Assembly (NCBI GenBank): GCA_030068075.1
Contig: CM057827.1
Coordinates: 68,152,500-68,216,499, forward strand
Direction: 5' to 3'
DNA: 64,000 nt
From: Paguma larvata
Lineage: Eukaryota > Chordata > Mammalia > Carnivora > Viverridae
This document shows, piece after piece, positions 23,357 through 35,204 of this stretch. Under the pieces are notes generated by a model. It ran no database searches and was not told where the DNA came from. It saw nothing but the letters and a program-made list of their open reading frames with translations. The position numbers and the translations under genes were made by a program. The first letter of the stretch is position 1; each line of letters begins with the position of its first letter.

Positions 23357-23544
23357 TTTACTTTTTATTTTCAAGAGCATTCCCACATGTGTAAGTTGTT
23401 GCTAAAGAATATATTGTGTAAAAAAGCATGCATTCTTCTAGAGCTTGTTTTCTTTCACTTATTACTAATATTTACCCAGTTATCCTTCATAACTGTATCT
23501 TCTTTTGACTGATTTTTGATATTTCATTAGCTGAATAAACTACA

Positions 23545-23580
23545 TCCTCATTAGTATAGTGGTGAGTATCCCCGCCTGTC
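23545..23580 (+). pseudogene. tRNA-Asp(GTC) 5'-half retropseudogene, tailless
   Basis: These 36 nt match the first 36 nt of mammalian tRNA-Asp(GTC) with one mismatch (G6 to A). They include the D-arm (tatagtggtgagtatc) and the 5' strand of the anticodon stem, and stop at the anticodon gtc. The 3' half, CCA and any A-tail are absent. Direct repeats attagctgaataaactaca (23,526-23,544) and attagctgaatataccaca (23,581-23,599), 17 of 19 identical, touch both ends. The right copy fits the surrounding antisense L1, so this is an insertion into that old L1. The next tRNA base (A37) equals the first TSD base, so the exact 3' end is ambiguous by 1 nt. It cannot fold as a tRNA and is not a tRNA gene. 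Confidence 0.9.
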
Positions 23581-24869
23581 ATTAGCTGAATATACCACAG
23601 TTTATTTATCTCTCTCTGGTCCATGGAATCTAGGTTGCTGTTATTAACAGTAAGGGTGTGAACAGTTTTTACACATCTATTGGTGCATGTCAAGAGGTTT
23701 CCGGATTATATACTTACAAAGCAGAATTTACAGGTAATGAATGAAGTATGCACGTGATCAAATTTACAGGCTAAGATTAAACTGTTGTTCAAAAGTGTTA
23801 AACCAATTTACACATTTCTTGGGACTGTGTGAGGATTCACAGCGCTCCATATCCCATCAGCACTTGCAATTATCAGATTCATTCGTGTCGTCCCTTTACT
23901 GGGTGAAAAATTTTATGTTTTTCATTTTAACTTATAGTATTGTAATGACTAAGAAAGTTTCGCATCTTTTTGTTTGGTGAACTACCACTATTGTTTCCAA
24001 TTAGTGGGGCTAGTAGTCCTTTTGTGTTTTTTGTTTCTATCACATTATCTTTCCTTGATGATTTTTAGTTCTTCATCAGTTAGGTTATTAATTTTATTCT
24101 CCTAATTTGTGCCTTGGATGATCACTCAATTTGTGGTGTTTTTTGATAAACAGAAATTGTTGAATTTGGTATAGTTATATTTGTCAAGTTTTATATGGTT
24201 AAGCCTTTTTTCGTGTCTCAAGAAATTTTGCCCCTTATCTTTATTATATTACTCAGATAAATTTTCCTATATATTACTTTAAGTGTGTTAAAAATTGCCA
24301 TTCACCTTATGTCTGTAATGCTTCTGGAATTTTGTGTGTAATGAAAACAGAAAAAATATATTTTATTTTCTTTTTAATTTGGAAAAGCAATGCTCTAGCC
24401 CTCAAATAGTTCCTCTTTTCTACATTTTTGTCTGTATTGCTGATATACCGTTTGTTATATTTTAAATTTTCACGGAAGTGATAGGCTGTTTTTGACTCTG
24501 ACCTGTTAGTCATTTTTTCTTTACTTATAGCAAGATATTATTTACTTTAAGTGTTAACATCTAAAAAGGCAAGCCTCGCTGTCTCTTCTTCTCTACTATC
24601 TTTCCTCACCTCCTCTCTCTCTTTTCTTGTTAAAAGATTTCAAATGCCTTTGTTCTTTGGAAAATTAGAACAACAAATTCCTTGAAACTTTATTGGAATT
24701 TGGTTGAAATTGCTCTCATCTATAAGATCCATTTGGGGATTAATAATATCTTTCAATATTGAGGACTTCTTTCTATAAACTTGGTATACCTCACCATTGG
24801 CATCTTCCGTTACATAGATTCAGTGGTACTTTATATTTTGATGGTATTATAATGTATTTTGTACATTTA

Positions 24870-25190
24870 CATGTACACTATTTTATTCAACAAATTCTTT
24901 TTGAGTCCGTACTATGTATCAGGTACTGTTGTAGGTGTACAAGACAGAGCAGTTAAAAAAAATGAGAAAGTAAATAAAAAGATAAAAAAAAAATCCTTTC
25001 CTTACATACTTTATATTTTGTGGTGGATGGACAACAAACAAATGGGTAAACTAGTAAAAACTGCTAGAGGCAAAAAAACTAAACACAAGGAATACTTAAC
25101 AGCGAGTGATAGTGGTTTTGGTAGTGGGCCATAATTTTAAACACGGTAGTAAGAGAAGTTCTTATTGACAGTAAGACTTGTGAGTGAATT
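24870..25190. repeat. Ancient repeat with an L2/MIR-like end
   Basis: 'ttattcaacaaattctttttgagtccgtactatgtatcaggtactgttgtagg' is the common ancient theme 'caacaaatatttattgagcgcctactatgtgccagg', followed by 'acaagacagagcagtt' and 'gacaacaaacaaatgggtaaa' in the expected order. The family is not resolved by eye. Confidence 0.5.
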
Positions 25191-25571
25191 CTTAAATAAT
25201 ATGAAATTTTTGTTGTTATTTGTTGCTACCTAGAAAATGCAATTTATTGTTGATATTCATTTTCAATTACCTTGTTATACTGTCTTAAACTCTATTAGTT
25301 TCATGAGTTTGCCTGTAGATTATTTCATATTTTTTATGTAGACCATTATAAGCAAACATATTATCTATGATTCAGAAATCAATTTATTTCTATTTGTTTC
25401 TTTTCTTTCTCCATGTCCTTTCTTGTCCCATCTTATTTCACTGTCTAAGGTCTTTTCATATTGAATATTGAATTTTCACAAGTGATACGTTGAATTTTTT
25501 TCTCCTGATACTAACAGAATCTTTTTAATAAAATTTCTCCATTAAGGATGATGTTTACTCTGAATGTTTTA

Positions 25572-25802
25572 CTTTTTCAATTTATTTATTTAAAAAGTTT
25601 AACGGTTATTTATTTTTGAGAGAGAGAGAGAGAGAAGTGAGCAAGAGAGGGACAGAGAGAGAGGGAGACACAGAATCAGAAGCAGACTCCAGGCTCTGAG
25701 CTGTCAGCACAGAGCCCTGTAAGGGGCTTGAACTCACAGACTGTGAGAACATGACCTGAGCCGAAGTCAGACGCTTAACCGACTGAGCCACCCAGATGCC
25801 CG
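25572..25802 (-). mobile_element. CanSINE in the ancient L1
   Basis: Direct repeats actctgaatgtttta (25,557-25,571) and actctgaatttttta (25,803-25,817). Head at right ('gagccacccagatgccc' in reverse), (GA)n run at 25,619-25,636. Confidence 0.94.
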
Positions 25803-26099
25803 ACTCTGAATTTTTTATAGATAAATTTTATCCAATTAAGTAGGTTCTCTCTTCTAGTTCATGTTTTCTAACACGTTTCTTTATCATGAGGAGTGTTTAA
25901 TTTTTGAGTGTTTATTCTGTGGATTTTTAGATGGTCTTTTCAGTTGTCTCTTACAATCTGTGGTAGATTATTTTTAGATGCTCGATCAGCTAAAACACCC
26001 TAATATAAACCCAATTCAATTTAACATACCACTGAGATTTATTTGCTAGGAAACTTTGAAAGATTTTTGGTCTTTCATGAATTAGAGTGATTTTTTTTT

Positions 26100-26863
26100 T
26101 TTAACTTTTCCAATTTTATTGCCAAGTTGGTTTCCGTACAACACTCAGTGTTCATCCCAACCAGTGCCCTGCTCATGCCCATCACCCACTCTCCCCCCTC
26201 CTATACCCCCCCTCAACCCTTAGTTTGTTCTTAGTATGTAAGAGTCTCTTATGTTTTGTCTCCCTCCCTCTCTGTGTCTTTTTTTTTTTTTCTTCCCATC
26301 TTCCCCTCCCCCCTGGTTTTCTGTTAAGTCTCACAAAGTCCACCTATGGGTGGAAACATGGTATCTGTCTTTTTCTGACTGACTTATTTCACTCAGCATA
26401 ATACCCTCCAGTTCCATCCATGCTGCCACACGTGGCCAGATTTCATTCTTTCTCATTGCAGCATTGTATTCCATTGTATATATGTACCACATCTTCTTTA
26501 TCCATTCATCAGTTAATGGATACTTAGTCTCTTTCCATGATTTGTCTTTTGTTGAAAGTGCTGCTATAAACATCAGGGTACACGTGCCCCTAGGCATCAG
26601 CACTCCTGTGTCTCTTGGGTAGATTCCTAGCAGTGCTATTACTGGGTCATAGGGTAGTTCTATTTGCATTTTTTTGAGGAAACTCCACACAGTTCTCCAG
26701 AGTGGCTGTACCAGTTTGCATTCCCACCAACAGTGCAAGAGGGTGCCTGTTTCTCCACATCCTCGCCAGCATCTGTAGTTTCCTGATTTGCTCATTTTAG
26801 CCACTCTGACTGGTGTGAGGTGGTATCTCAGTGTGGTTTTGATTTGTATTTCCCTGATGATGA
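26100..26863 (-). mobile_element. 5'-truncated L1 with intact ORF2 C-terminus
   Basis: From left to right (3' to 5' of the element): a T run (tail), the carnivore L1 3' UTR ('gttggtttccgtacaacactc', 'cccctcccccctggttttctg') and the ORF2 C-terminal coding region. The flanks repeat agagtgatttttttt at about 26,085 and 26,864, giving a TSD. The low divergence suggests a fairly recent insertion into the ancient L1. Confidence 0.93.
26331..26804 (-). pseudogene. L1 ORF2 C-terminal fragment, open for 157 codons
   Basis: ORF2 encodes the L1 endonuclease / reverse transcriptase that drives retrotransposition. Only the C-terminal segment remains. The Cys-rich motif is visible at the start (CWRGC...HCWWEC, a C-x3-C-x7-H-x4-C pattern, residues about 13-30), followed by the conserved [19 protein letters not shown] and [19 protein letters not shown] blocks. 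The endonuclease and polymerase domains are missing through 5' truncation, so it has no activity of its own. The apparent start Met is simply an internal codon. Its openness reflects youth, not selection, unless transcription is shown. Confidence 0.93.
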
Positions 26864-29099
26864 GAGTGATTTTTTTTAAAAATCTTATATTATTTTTTTA
26901 ATATCAAAGATAAATGGGAGCAGTTTCTTTTATCTATTTTGGGAGATATATATATATATATCTTTCGGGATATATGTAGAATTTCAATTGTTCTTTGAAA
27001 AGTTGGTAGATGTCACTTGTTTTTTTTTTCTACAGGAAATTTTAGTAAATTTTAATTCTGTTTCAATTTTAACTTTCCAAATTAAACATCATTAGAATAA
27101 TAACTCTAAACGTTTTTTTTTAATTTACCTATATTTATTTCTTTGCTCACAATTCCTTCGTTTAAACATTTTTTCCAACTTTATTGAGATAAGATTTACA
27201 TACAACATCCTGTAAATTTAAGGTGTAAAATGCATTGATTTGACAATGTATTACTATATATTACATCATGATTACCACAGTAGCATTTGATAACATTGCC
27301 ATATCACACAACCGTCATTTCTTTTTTGGGGATGAAAACATTTACAATGTACTTTCTTAGCAACTTTCAAGTGTATAATGCAGGGTTTTTCATTGTAATC
27401 TCAGTGTTGCGAGTTAAGTCCCCAGAACTTACTCATCTTCTAACTGGGCGTTCGTACTGCTTGACCAACATCTCTCTATTCCCCCACCTTGCCAACCCCA
27501 TTCTGTTCTCTGTTTCTGCAAGTTCACCCTTTTTTAGTTACCACACGTAAGTCTCACCATATAGTTTTTGTTTTTCACTTATTTTGCTTAGCATTATGCC
27601 CTCACACCCATGCCTGTTGTCGTAAATGGCAGGATTTCTCTCTCATGGCTAAATAGCACTTCATTGTATACGTACACACCATGTTTTCTTTATTCATTCA
27701 TCCATTGATGGATATAGGTTATGTCCATATTTTGGCTCTTGTGAATAATCCTACAATAAATATAATAATCCTGTATATATCTCTTCAATATCCTGTTTTC
27801 CTTTCCTTTGGATATATACCCAGAAGTGGGATTGCCGGATCATACAGTAGTTCTATTTTTAATTTTTTGAGTAGCCTCCATACTGTTCTCCATAGTGGCT
27901 GCATCAGTGTACATTCCTACCAACAGTGCACAAAGGTTCCCTTTTCTCCACGTCCTTGTCAATGCTTGTTATTTCTTATCTTTTTGATTATTCTAAAAGA
28001 TGTGAGATGATATCTCATTATGGTTTTAGTTCGTATTGCCCTGATAATTAGTGATGTTTAACTTCTTTCCATTATCTATTGGCTATCTGTAGGTTTTCTT
28101 TGGGAAAATGGCTCTTCAGTTCCCCTGCCCATTTTTAAAGTCAGTTTGGTACCTTAATGAGTTGCACGAGGTCTTTATATATTTGAGATTTTAATCCATT
28201 ATCAGGTATATGGTGTGCAAACACCTGCTTCCTTTAGGTTGCCTTTTTCATTTTATTGATTGTTTCCTTTGCTGTGCAGAAGATATTTGGTTTGATGCAG
28301 TCCCACTTCTTGTCTTCGTTGCTTGTGGCTTTTCATTCATATCTAAAAATTCTTTGCCAAGACCAATGTTATGGAGATTTCCCCCTATGTTTTCCTCTTG
28401 GAGATTTACAGTTTCAGTTTTTAATCCATTTTGAGTTAATTTTTGTGAATACTGTAAATAGGGGATCCTGTTTTATTTTTCTACATGTGGTTACCCAGTT
28501 TTCCCAAAATCATTTCTCAAAGAGACTATCCTTTCCCCACTATTTTTGGCTCTCTTGTCAAATGTTAGTTGGCCACACATGTGTGGGTTTATTTCTGGGC
28601 TCTCGATTCTCTTTTGTGTTTGTTTTTATGCCAGCACCATGTTGTTTTGATTACTGTAGCTTGGTAGTGGAGTTTGAAATCAGGAATCGTGATGCCCCGG
28701 CTTTGTTCTTTTTTCTCAGGATTTCATTGGCTATTTTGAGTCTTTTGTGGTTCTGTACAAATTTTAGTATTTTTTTTTTTGTGAGAAGTACCATTGGAAT
28801 TTTATAGTGACATTATTGAATCTTTATAGTTTAGATATTGTGGATGTTTTAACAATATTTATTCTCATTCATGAACATGGGATATCTTTCCATGTGTGTC
28901 TTCTTCAATTTATTATTATTATTATTTTTTATTATTGTTAAGGTAACTCACATACAGTGTAATCTTGGCTTCAGGAGTAGATTCCCATGATTCATCACTC
29001 GTATATAACTCCCAGTGCTCATCCCAACAAGTGCCCTGCTCAATGTCCATCACTAATTTTCCCCACCCCATCAACCATCAGTTGGTTTTCTATATTTAA

Positions 29100-32000
29100 G
29101 AATCTCTTATGGTTTACCTCCCTCTTTGTTTAGAACTTATTTTTCCTTCCCTTCCTATATGGTCTTGTGTTAAGTTTCTCAAATTCCACATTAAGTGAAA
29201 ACATATGATATTTTTCTGACTCTGACTTATTTCAGTTAGCATAATACCCTCCAATTCCATCGATGTTGTTGCCAATGGCAAGAATTCATCCTTTTTCACT
29301 GCTGAGTAGTATTCAGGTGTGTGTGTGTGTGTGTGTGTGTGTGCGCACGTGCGTGTGTGTGTAAATATATATATAAGCATATATATATGTATCTCACCTC
29401 TTCTTTATCCATTCATCAATTGATAGACATTTAGGCTCTTTCCATAATTTGGCTATTATTGATAGTACTGCTTTAAACATGGGGGTACATGTGCCCCTAT
29501 GAATCAGTACTCCTGTATCCTGAGATAAATTCCTAGTAGTGCAATTACTGGGTTGTAGAGTGTTTCTATTTTTAATTTCCTGAGGAACCTCCACACTGTT
29601 TTCCAGAATGGTTGCACCAGTTTGCATTTCCACTAAGAATGTGAAAGGATTCCCCTTTCTCCACATCCTCACCAATATCTGTTATTTCCTGAGTTGTTAA
29701 TTTTAGCCACTCTGACGGGTGTGAGGTGGTATCTCATTGTGGTTTTGATTTGTGTTTTCCTAATGGTAAGCAATGGTGGGCATATTTTCATGTATCTTTT
29801 AGCCATCTGGATATCTTCTTTGGAAAAGGGTCTATTCCTGTCTTCTGCCCATTTCTTCACTAGATCATTTGTTTTTCAGGTGTTGAGTTTGGTAAGTTCT
29901 TTATAGAGTTTGGATACTAACCCTTTATCCAGGATGTCATTGACAAATAATTTTTCCTATTTGGTTGGTTGCCTTTTAGTTTTGTTGATTGTTTCCTTCA
30001 CTGTGTAGAAGCTTTGTATCTTGATGAGGTCCCAGTAGTTCATTTTTGCTTTTATTTCTCTTGTCTTCAGAGACATGACAGGTATGAAGTTGGCATAGCC
30101 AAGATCAAAGAGATGGCTGCATGTTTTTCCCCATAGGATTTTGATGGTTTCCTTTCTCACATTTAGGTCTTTCATACATTTCAAATTTATTTTTGTGTAT
30201 AGTGTAAGAAAGTGGTCCTATTTCATCCTCCTGTATGTTGCTGTCCAGTTCTCCTGGCACTATTTCCTAATGAGACTGTCTTTTTTCCATCGGAAACTCT
30301 TGACTGCTTCATCAAAGATTAGTTGGCCATATAATTGTGGGTCCATTTCTAGGTTCTCTAATCTACTCCATTGGTCTATGTGTCTGTTTTTGTGCCAGTA
30401 CCATACTGTCTTGGATTCCTTGATACTTCTTTCTGTTGATTCATTATTGGTGTATAGAAATGCACAAATTTCTGTACATTGGTTTTATACCCTATGACTT
30501 TGCTGAATTCATGGATGAGTTTCAGTAGTATTTTGGTGGAGTCTTTTTGGTTTTTCATGTAGAGTATCACGTCATTTGTGAAAAGTGAAAGTTCAATTTC
30601 TTCTGTGACAATTTAGATGCCTTTTATTTCATTCTGTTGCCTGAATATTGAGTTTAGGACTTACAACATTATGTTAAAGAACAGTGGTGAGAGAAGACAT
30701 AACTGTTGCATTCCTGAATGCAGGGGGGCATCTCTCACTTTTTCCCCATTGAGGATGATATTAGCTGTGGGCCTTTCATATATGGGTTTTTTTGATGTTA
30801 AGGTATGTTTCTTCTATCCTGACTTTCTTGAGGTTTTTTATTAATAAAGGATGCTATATTTTGTCAGATGCTTTTTCTGCATCTATTGACAGGATTATAT
30901 GGTTTTTATACTTTCTTCTATTAATGTGATCTATTACATTGATTGATTTGTGAATATTGAAACAGCCCTGCAGCCCAGGAATTAACCCCACTTGATCATG
31001 GTGAATAATTCTTTAGTATACTTGAATTCGATTTGCTTTATCTTGTTGAGAATTTTTGCATCCATATTCGTCAGGGGTATTGGCCTGTAATTCTCCTTTT
31101 TAGTTGGGTCTCTGTCTGGTTTGGGAATCAGGGTAATGCTGGTTTCATAGAATGAGTCTGGAAGCTTTCCTTCCATTTATATATATTTTTGAACAACTTG
31201 AGAAAAATAGATATGAACTCTTCTTTAAAAGTCGGGTAGAATTCCTCCAGGAAGCCATCTGGCCCAGGACTCTTATTTGTTGGAAGCTTTTTGATAACTA
31301 ATTCAATTTCTTCACTGGTTAAGGGTCTGTTCAAGTTTTCTATTCATTCGCTTTTGAGTTTTGGTAGTGTGTGGGTGTCTGGGAATTTGTCCATTTTTTC
31401 CAGATTGTCCAGTTTGTTGGCATATAATTTTTCATTGTATTCTCTAATAATTGTTTATATTTCTGTGGTGTTGGTTGCGATTTCTCTTCTTTCATTCATG
31501 ATTTTATCTAATTGGATCCTTTCTCTTTTCTTTTTGATCAGTCTGGGTAGGGGTTAATCAATTTTGTTTATTCTTTCAAAAAACCAGCTCTTAGACTCAT
31601 TGATCTATTTTACTGTTGTTTTGTTGTTGTTGTTTTTGGATTCTATATTGTTTATTTCTGCTCTAATCTTTATTATTTCTCTTCTTCTGGTGGCTTTAGG
31701 CTTTCTTTGCTGTTGTTTTTCTAGTTCCTTTAGGTGTGAGGTTAGGTTCTGTCTTTCTTGCTTCTTGAGATAGGCTGAGTTGCAATGTATTTTCCTTTTA
31801 GGACTGCCTTTGCTGCATCCCAAAGGGTTTGGACTGTCATGTTTTCTTTTTTCATTTGCTTCCATATATTTTTAAAATTTCTTCTTTAATTTCCTGGTTG
31901 ACCCTTTTATTCTTTAGCAGGATGTTCTTTAACCCCATTTATTTAGGGGCCTTCCAAATTTTTTCTTTTGGTTGATTTCAAGTTTTATAGCATTGTGAAC

Positions 32001-32745
32001 TGAAAATATGCATGGTATGATCTCAACACTTTTATATTTGTTGAAGGCTGTTTTGTGACCCAGTATGTGATCTATTTTGAGAATGTTCCATGTGCACTCA
32101 AGAGGAACATGTATTCTGCTGCTTTTGGATGAAAAGTTCTGAATAGATCTGTTAAGTCCATTTGGTCCAATGTGTCATTCAGAACTGTTGTTTCCTTATT
32201 GATATTTCTGCCTAGATTATCTGTCCACTGCTGTAAGTGGAGTGTTAAAGCCCCCTACAATCATAGTATTATTATCTATGTGTTTATTTATGTTTGTGAT
32301 TTATATTTGGGTGTCTTCACATTGAGGGCATAAACATTTACAACTGTTAGCTCTCCTTCGTGGATAGATCCCCTAATTATCCTATAATGCCCTTCTTCAT
32401 CTCTCGTTATAGTCTTTGTTTTAAAATCTAGTTTATCTAATATAAATATGGCTATCCTGGTTTTCTTTTGACATCTGGTGGCAAGGTAAATGGTTCTCCA
32501 TCCCCTCACTTTTAATCCGCGGTGTCCTCAGGTCTAAAATGAGTTTCTTGTAGGCAGTATATAGATGAATCTTGTTTTTTTATCCATTCTGCTATCCTAA
32601 GTCTTTTGATTGGGACATTTAGTCCATTTACGTTCAGAGTGATTATTGAAACATATGGCTTTAGTGTCACTGTGTTATCTTTAGGTTTTGTGCTTGTGGT
32701 GATGTCTCTGGTCCTTTGTAGTCTTAGCTGTTTTCTACTCACAGA
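29100..32745 (-). pseudogene. L1 ORF2 (endonuclease / reverse transcriptase), decayed
   Basis: From the N-terminus (about 32,690): SIITLNVNGLNVPIKR and YCLQETH (endonuclease), then GHYRIIRGSI. Next comes KKLPTNKSPGPDGF with [13 protein letters not shown] near 31.1-31.3 kb (polymerase entry), and the region before and after the catalytic block is broken. [16 protein letters not shown] and the C-terminal DEWIKK follow near 29.4-29.8 kb. At least ten separate open pieces in shifting frames show it is dead. About 0.36 kb is missing near 30,412: 'ccatactgtcttg' joins directly to 'gattccttgatacttc', where the copies at 28.65 kb and 58.33 kb continue with the intervening sequence. Confidence 0.92.
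29317..29362. repeat. (GT)n microsatellite in L1
   Basis: Long gt run with a gcgcacgtgc interruption, at the position where other L1 copies here read 'tccattgtatatatatacc'. Confidence 0.95.
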
Positions 32746-32764
32746 GTCCCCCTTAGGATCTCCT

Positions 32765-33785
32765 GCAGGGCTGGTTTAGTGGTCATGAACTCCTTTAGTT
32801 TTTGTTTACTGGGAAAGCCTTTATCTCTCCTTGTATTCTGAATGATAGTCTTGCTAGATAAAGGATTCTTGGCTGCATATTTTTCCTATTCAGCACGTTA
32901 AATATTTTCTGCCACTCCGTTGTGGCCTACCAAATTTCAGCGGACAGGTCTGCTATTACCCTTAAGTATCTACCCTTGTAGGTTAGGGCCCATTTGTCCC
33001 TAGCTGCTTCCAGAATTCTCTATTATTTTGCCAGTTTCACTATGATATGTCATGGTGTTGGCCTGTTTTTGATTTTGAAGGAATTCAAATTCCTTGTGTT
33101 TCCTGGACTTGAATGTCTGTTTCTTTCTCCAGATTAGGGAAATTCTCAGCTGTAATTTATTCAAATAAACTTTTGCCTCTCTCTCTCATTCCTTCTTCTG
33201 GAACTTCTGTGATAGGGGTATTATTTCATTTCCTTGATCTCTTAGGTCTCTAATTCTCCCCTCATGGTCCAGTAATTTCTTTTCCTTCTTTTTTCCAGCT
33301 TCATCATTTTCCATAATTTTATCTTCTATTTTACCTGTTCTCTCTCCCGCTTCTTCCATCCTTGCTGTCACTCCCTCTAGTTTATTTTGCACCTCATCTA
33401 CAACATTTCTTGATTCGTTGTGTCTATTTCCTGGTTCCTTGATCTCTGCAGCAATAGATTCTCTGCTGTCTCCTTTGCTTTTTTCAAGCCCAGATTTTAG
33501 TCTTATGACTATTATTCTAAATTCTTGTCCAGATATATTGTTTATATCTGTTTTGAGCGATTGTCTGACTATCATTTCTTCCTGGAATTTCTTTTGAGGA
33601 AAACTCTTCCATATCATCGTTTTCACTAGGTTTCTGTCTTTTATGGGTCTTAATAACTTGTTGTGTGTGCTGCACCCGCCAGTACTCGTGTCCAGGGCTG
33701 GCAGTGTGTTGTGTGCACTCTGTTTTTGGAGTGTGTTGCGTGCACTCTGTTTTTGCGTCTTTGGTTTCTCTGTCACACTGCTCAT
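32765..33785 (-). pseudogene. L1 ORF1 (RNA-binding chaperone), decayed
   Basis: ORF1p coats L1 RNA as a trimer. The probable start Met (MSSVTEKPK) is at 33,785 and the frame stays open to 33,186. The coiled-coil segment is visible at about 33,210-33,360 (Glu/Lys/Arg-rich: EVQNKLEGVTARMEEAGERTG, IEDKIM, EKKLLDHEGRIRDL). After the stop, the RNA-binding C-terminal half continues in other frames to about 32,765 with several stops (traces such as AARDKWALTYKG). A 27-bp tandem duplication (33,703-33,729 and 33,730-33,756) repeats nine codons near the N-terminus, in frame. Confidence 0.85.
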
Positions 33786-35204
33786 AGTGGTGGATGGTTT
33801 GGACCTTCCACCGGGTGTGCTTTGATTTGTTTGTTGAAGTAACCCTGGAAAAAAGGGGAAAAGTGGGAGGGGAAACCTTATCCTGTACAAAGAGAAATGA
33901 AGGGGGTGAAGAAAAAAAAAAAAGACAAGGTTGAGAATCAAAGAAACTATAAGGCTTAGTCCAGAGAGAGAAAGAAGGAGATACAGAAAAGGTGTAAAAG
34001 GAATAGAATAAAAAATGCCTGATTAAACAAACAACCAGAACAGAGAAAGAAATTTTAAAAATTACATATATATGATAAGAATTGACAAAAATCAAATCAG
34101 AAACTATAAGCCTGATTCCAAAGGACAGAAAAAAAAAGAGGGTAGAAAGAAAAAGAATGGAAAAAAGAAGAAAAATTTTAAAAAGAGTAATAAAAAAATT
34201 AAAAACAGACTAACATACAAACCGCAGGACACTTGTCTGTTGGTGGCTGTTCTGGTCTGGAGAAGAATCTGCTTGGTTCATTCAGTGTCAGTCTCACTCT
34301 AGTAGATAAGCAGTTACCAGGTACAGAGGGATGGGGTTGGGTGTAAGCAGTCCTGCCTACTGGGTGCTGCTGTCCTGTCCCCAGAAGCCCCAAATGTTGG
34401 TGTTGGGGAGAAAAATGGTGACACCCCAATCTCTCCTCCCTGGACCGGTTGTCTCAAATCATGCTATTTGGGCAGCCCTCACAGAGCAGCGAAGGTGGGC
34501 AGCTTCTCCTGTTTCATGGTCTCCCACACCTCCTAGGCACTCGGCTGGGATTCAAAACCTGAAGTCTTAAAGGATCCTGCACAGCATGGACCTAGTTCTG
34601 GCATGCCACCACTCTGCCTAGCCAACAAAGGGTCTCTGGCTGGTGCCAGCAGCATCTTTTGTCCTGGGGAGTGTTGGGGGGGGTGGTGGCAATAAACCCT
34701 CTTTCCACAGTACTCAAGGGAAAGGACTGTTATCTCCCAGTGAGCCCCCAGGATTGCTACTGAGCCCCAGGGCTGACTCCCTTCCCCCAAGGCAGCTCCA
34801 GTCTAAAGAAAGTTCCCACAACTCTAAAAACTCTGATCTTTAGCTCCTAAGGCTGTTTGCAAGGCAGAGACTGGCAGTCCATGGTCCAGAGAGATTTTTC
34901 TCTTGTCCAATACAATACAGTAGGATACAATACCATACTTTCACAGCGTCTCTTTCTATTCCTTTCATCTCTCCACAGAAGGGGTCCCCCCCACCATGCC
35001 AACATTACAGTTTTATCTCTCTCAGTTCTCACATACACACCTAGACCCAACCAAGCTGTCTCTTTCCACCTGGGGAGATTTTTCTGTCTCTCTCCAGCCT
35101 GTATTCCTGGTATTCCAAGGTCAGTGTTCTGACCTCAATACAGCTATGTTTGATGGATGAGGGAGATCCCGGTTCCCCTACTTCTCTGCCATCTTAACTC
35201 CTCA
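33786..35204 (-). promoter_or_regulatory. L1 5' UTR (former internal promoter)
   Basis: Non-coding leader of the full-length L1: A-rich near ORF1 (33.85-34.2 kb on the minus strand appears as T/C-rich), GC-richer at 34.3-35.2 kb. It ends with the carnivore L1 start motif gccatcttaactcctc in reverse. In intact L1s this region carries the sense promoter and often an antisense one. Activity here is unknown. Confidence 0.75.

Larger units (their letters stand above)
23378..27145 (-). mobile_element. Ancient L1 fragment (3' part), antisense, much interrupted
   Basis: Diverged antisense L1 ORF2 can be followed in collinear order. It starts with 'ctgaatataccacagtttatttat' and 'ttattaacagtaagggtgtgaacag' near 23.6 kb and 'cttcatcagttaggttatt'-type phrases near 24.1 kb. 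From 24.7 kb on come weaker polymerase-region phrases. It is interrupted by the tRNA-Asp fragment (23,545-23,580), another old repeat (24,870-25,190), a CanSINE (25,572-25,802) and a younger L1 (26,100-26,863). It has no coding capacity. The continuation seems to be 38.59-40.7 kb, beyond the inserted L1s. Confidence 0.7.
28912..35204 (-). mobile_element. Full-length carnivore L1, ORFs broken
   Basis: Starts, on the minus strand, at ggagttaagatggcagagaa (5' UTR, about 35,204) and runs through a GC-richer 5' UTR, ORF1, ORF2 and 3' UTR to a TAATAA/T-rich tail at 28,912. Diverged flanks ttcttcaattt (28,901-28,911) and ttcctcagttt (35,205-35,215) are the TSD inside the older L1. ORF2 has many stops and frameshifts and an internal loss of about 0.36 kb near 30,412, so the element is immobile. 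The 5' UTR could once have acted as an internal promoter. Confidence 0.92.

Noticed and set aside
23545..23580. A functional tRNA-Asp gene
   Set aside because: Only the 5' half is present; there is no anticodon-stem 3' strand, T-arm or acceptor closure, and direct repeats abut both ends.
26331..26804. A 157-codon ORF as a host gene
   Set aside because: It is the C-terminal part of L1 ORF2 inside a truncated L1 with its 3' UTR, tail and TSD.
33186..33941. A 251-codon ORF as a host gene
   Set aside because: It lies between the L1 5' UTR and ORF2, contains the L1 ORF1 coiled-coil, and is followed by decayed ORF1 C-terminal sequence.
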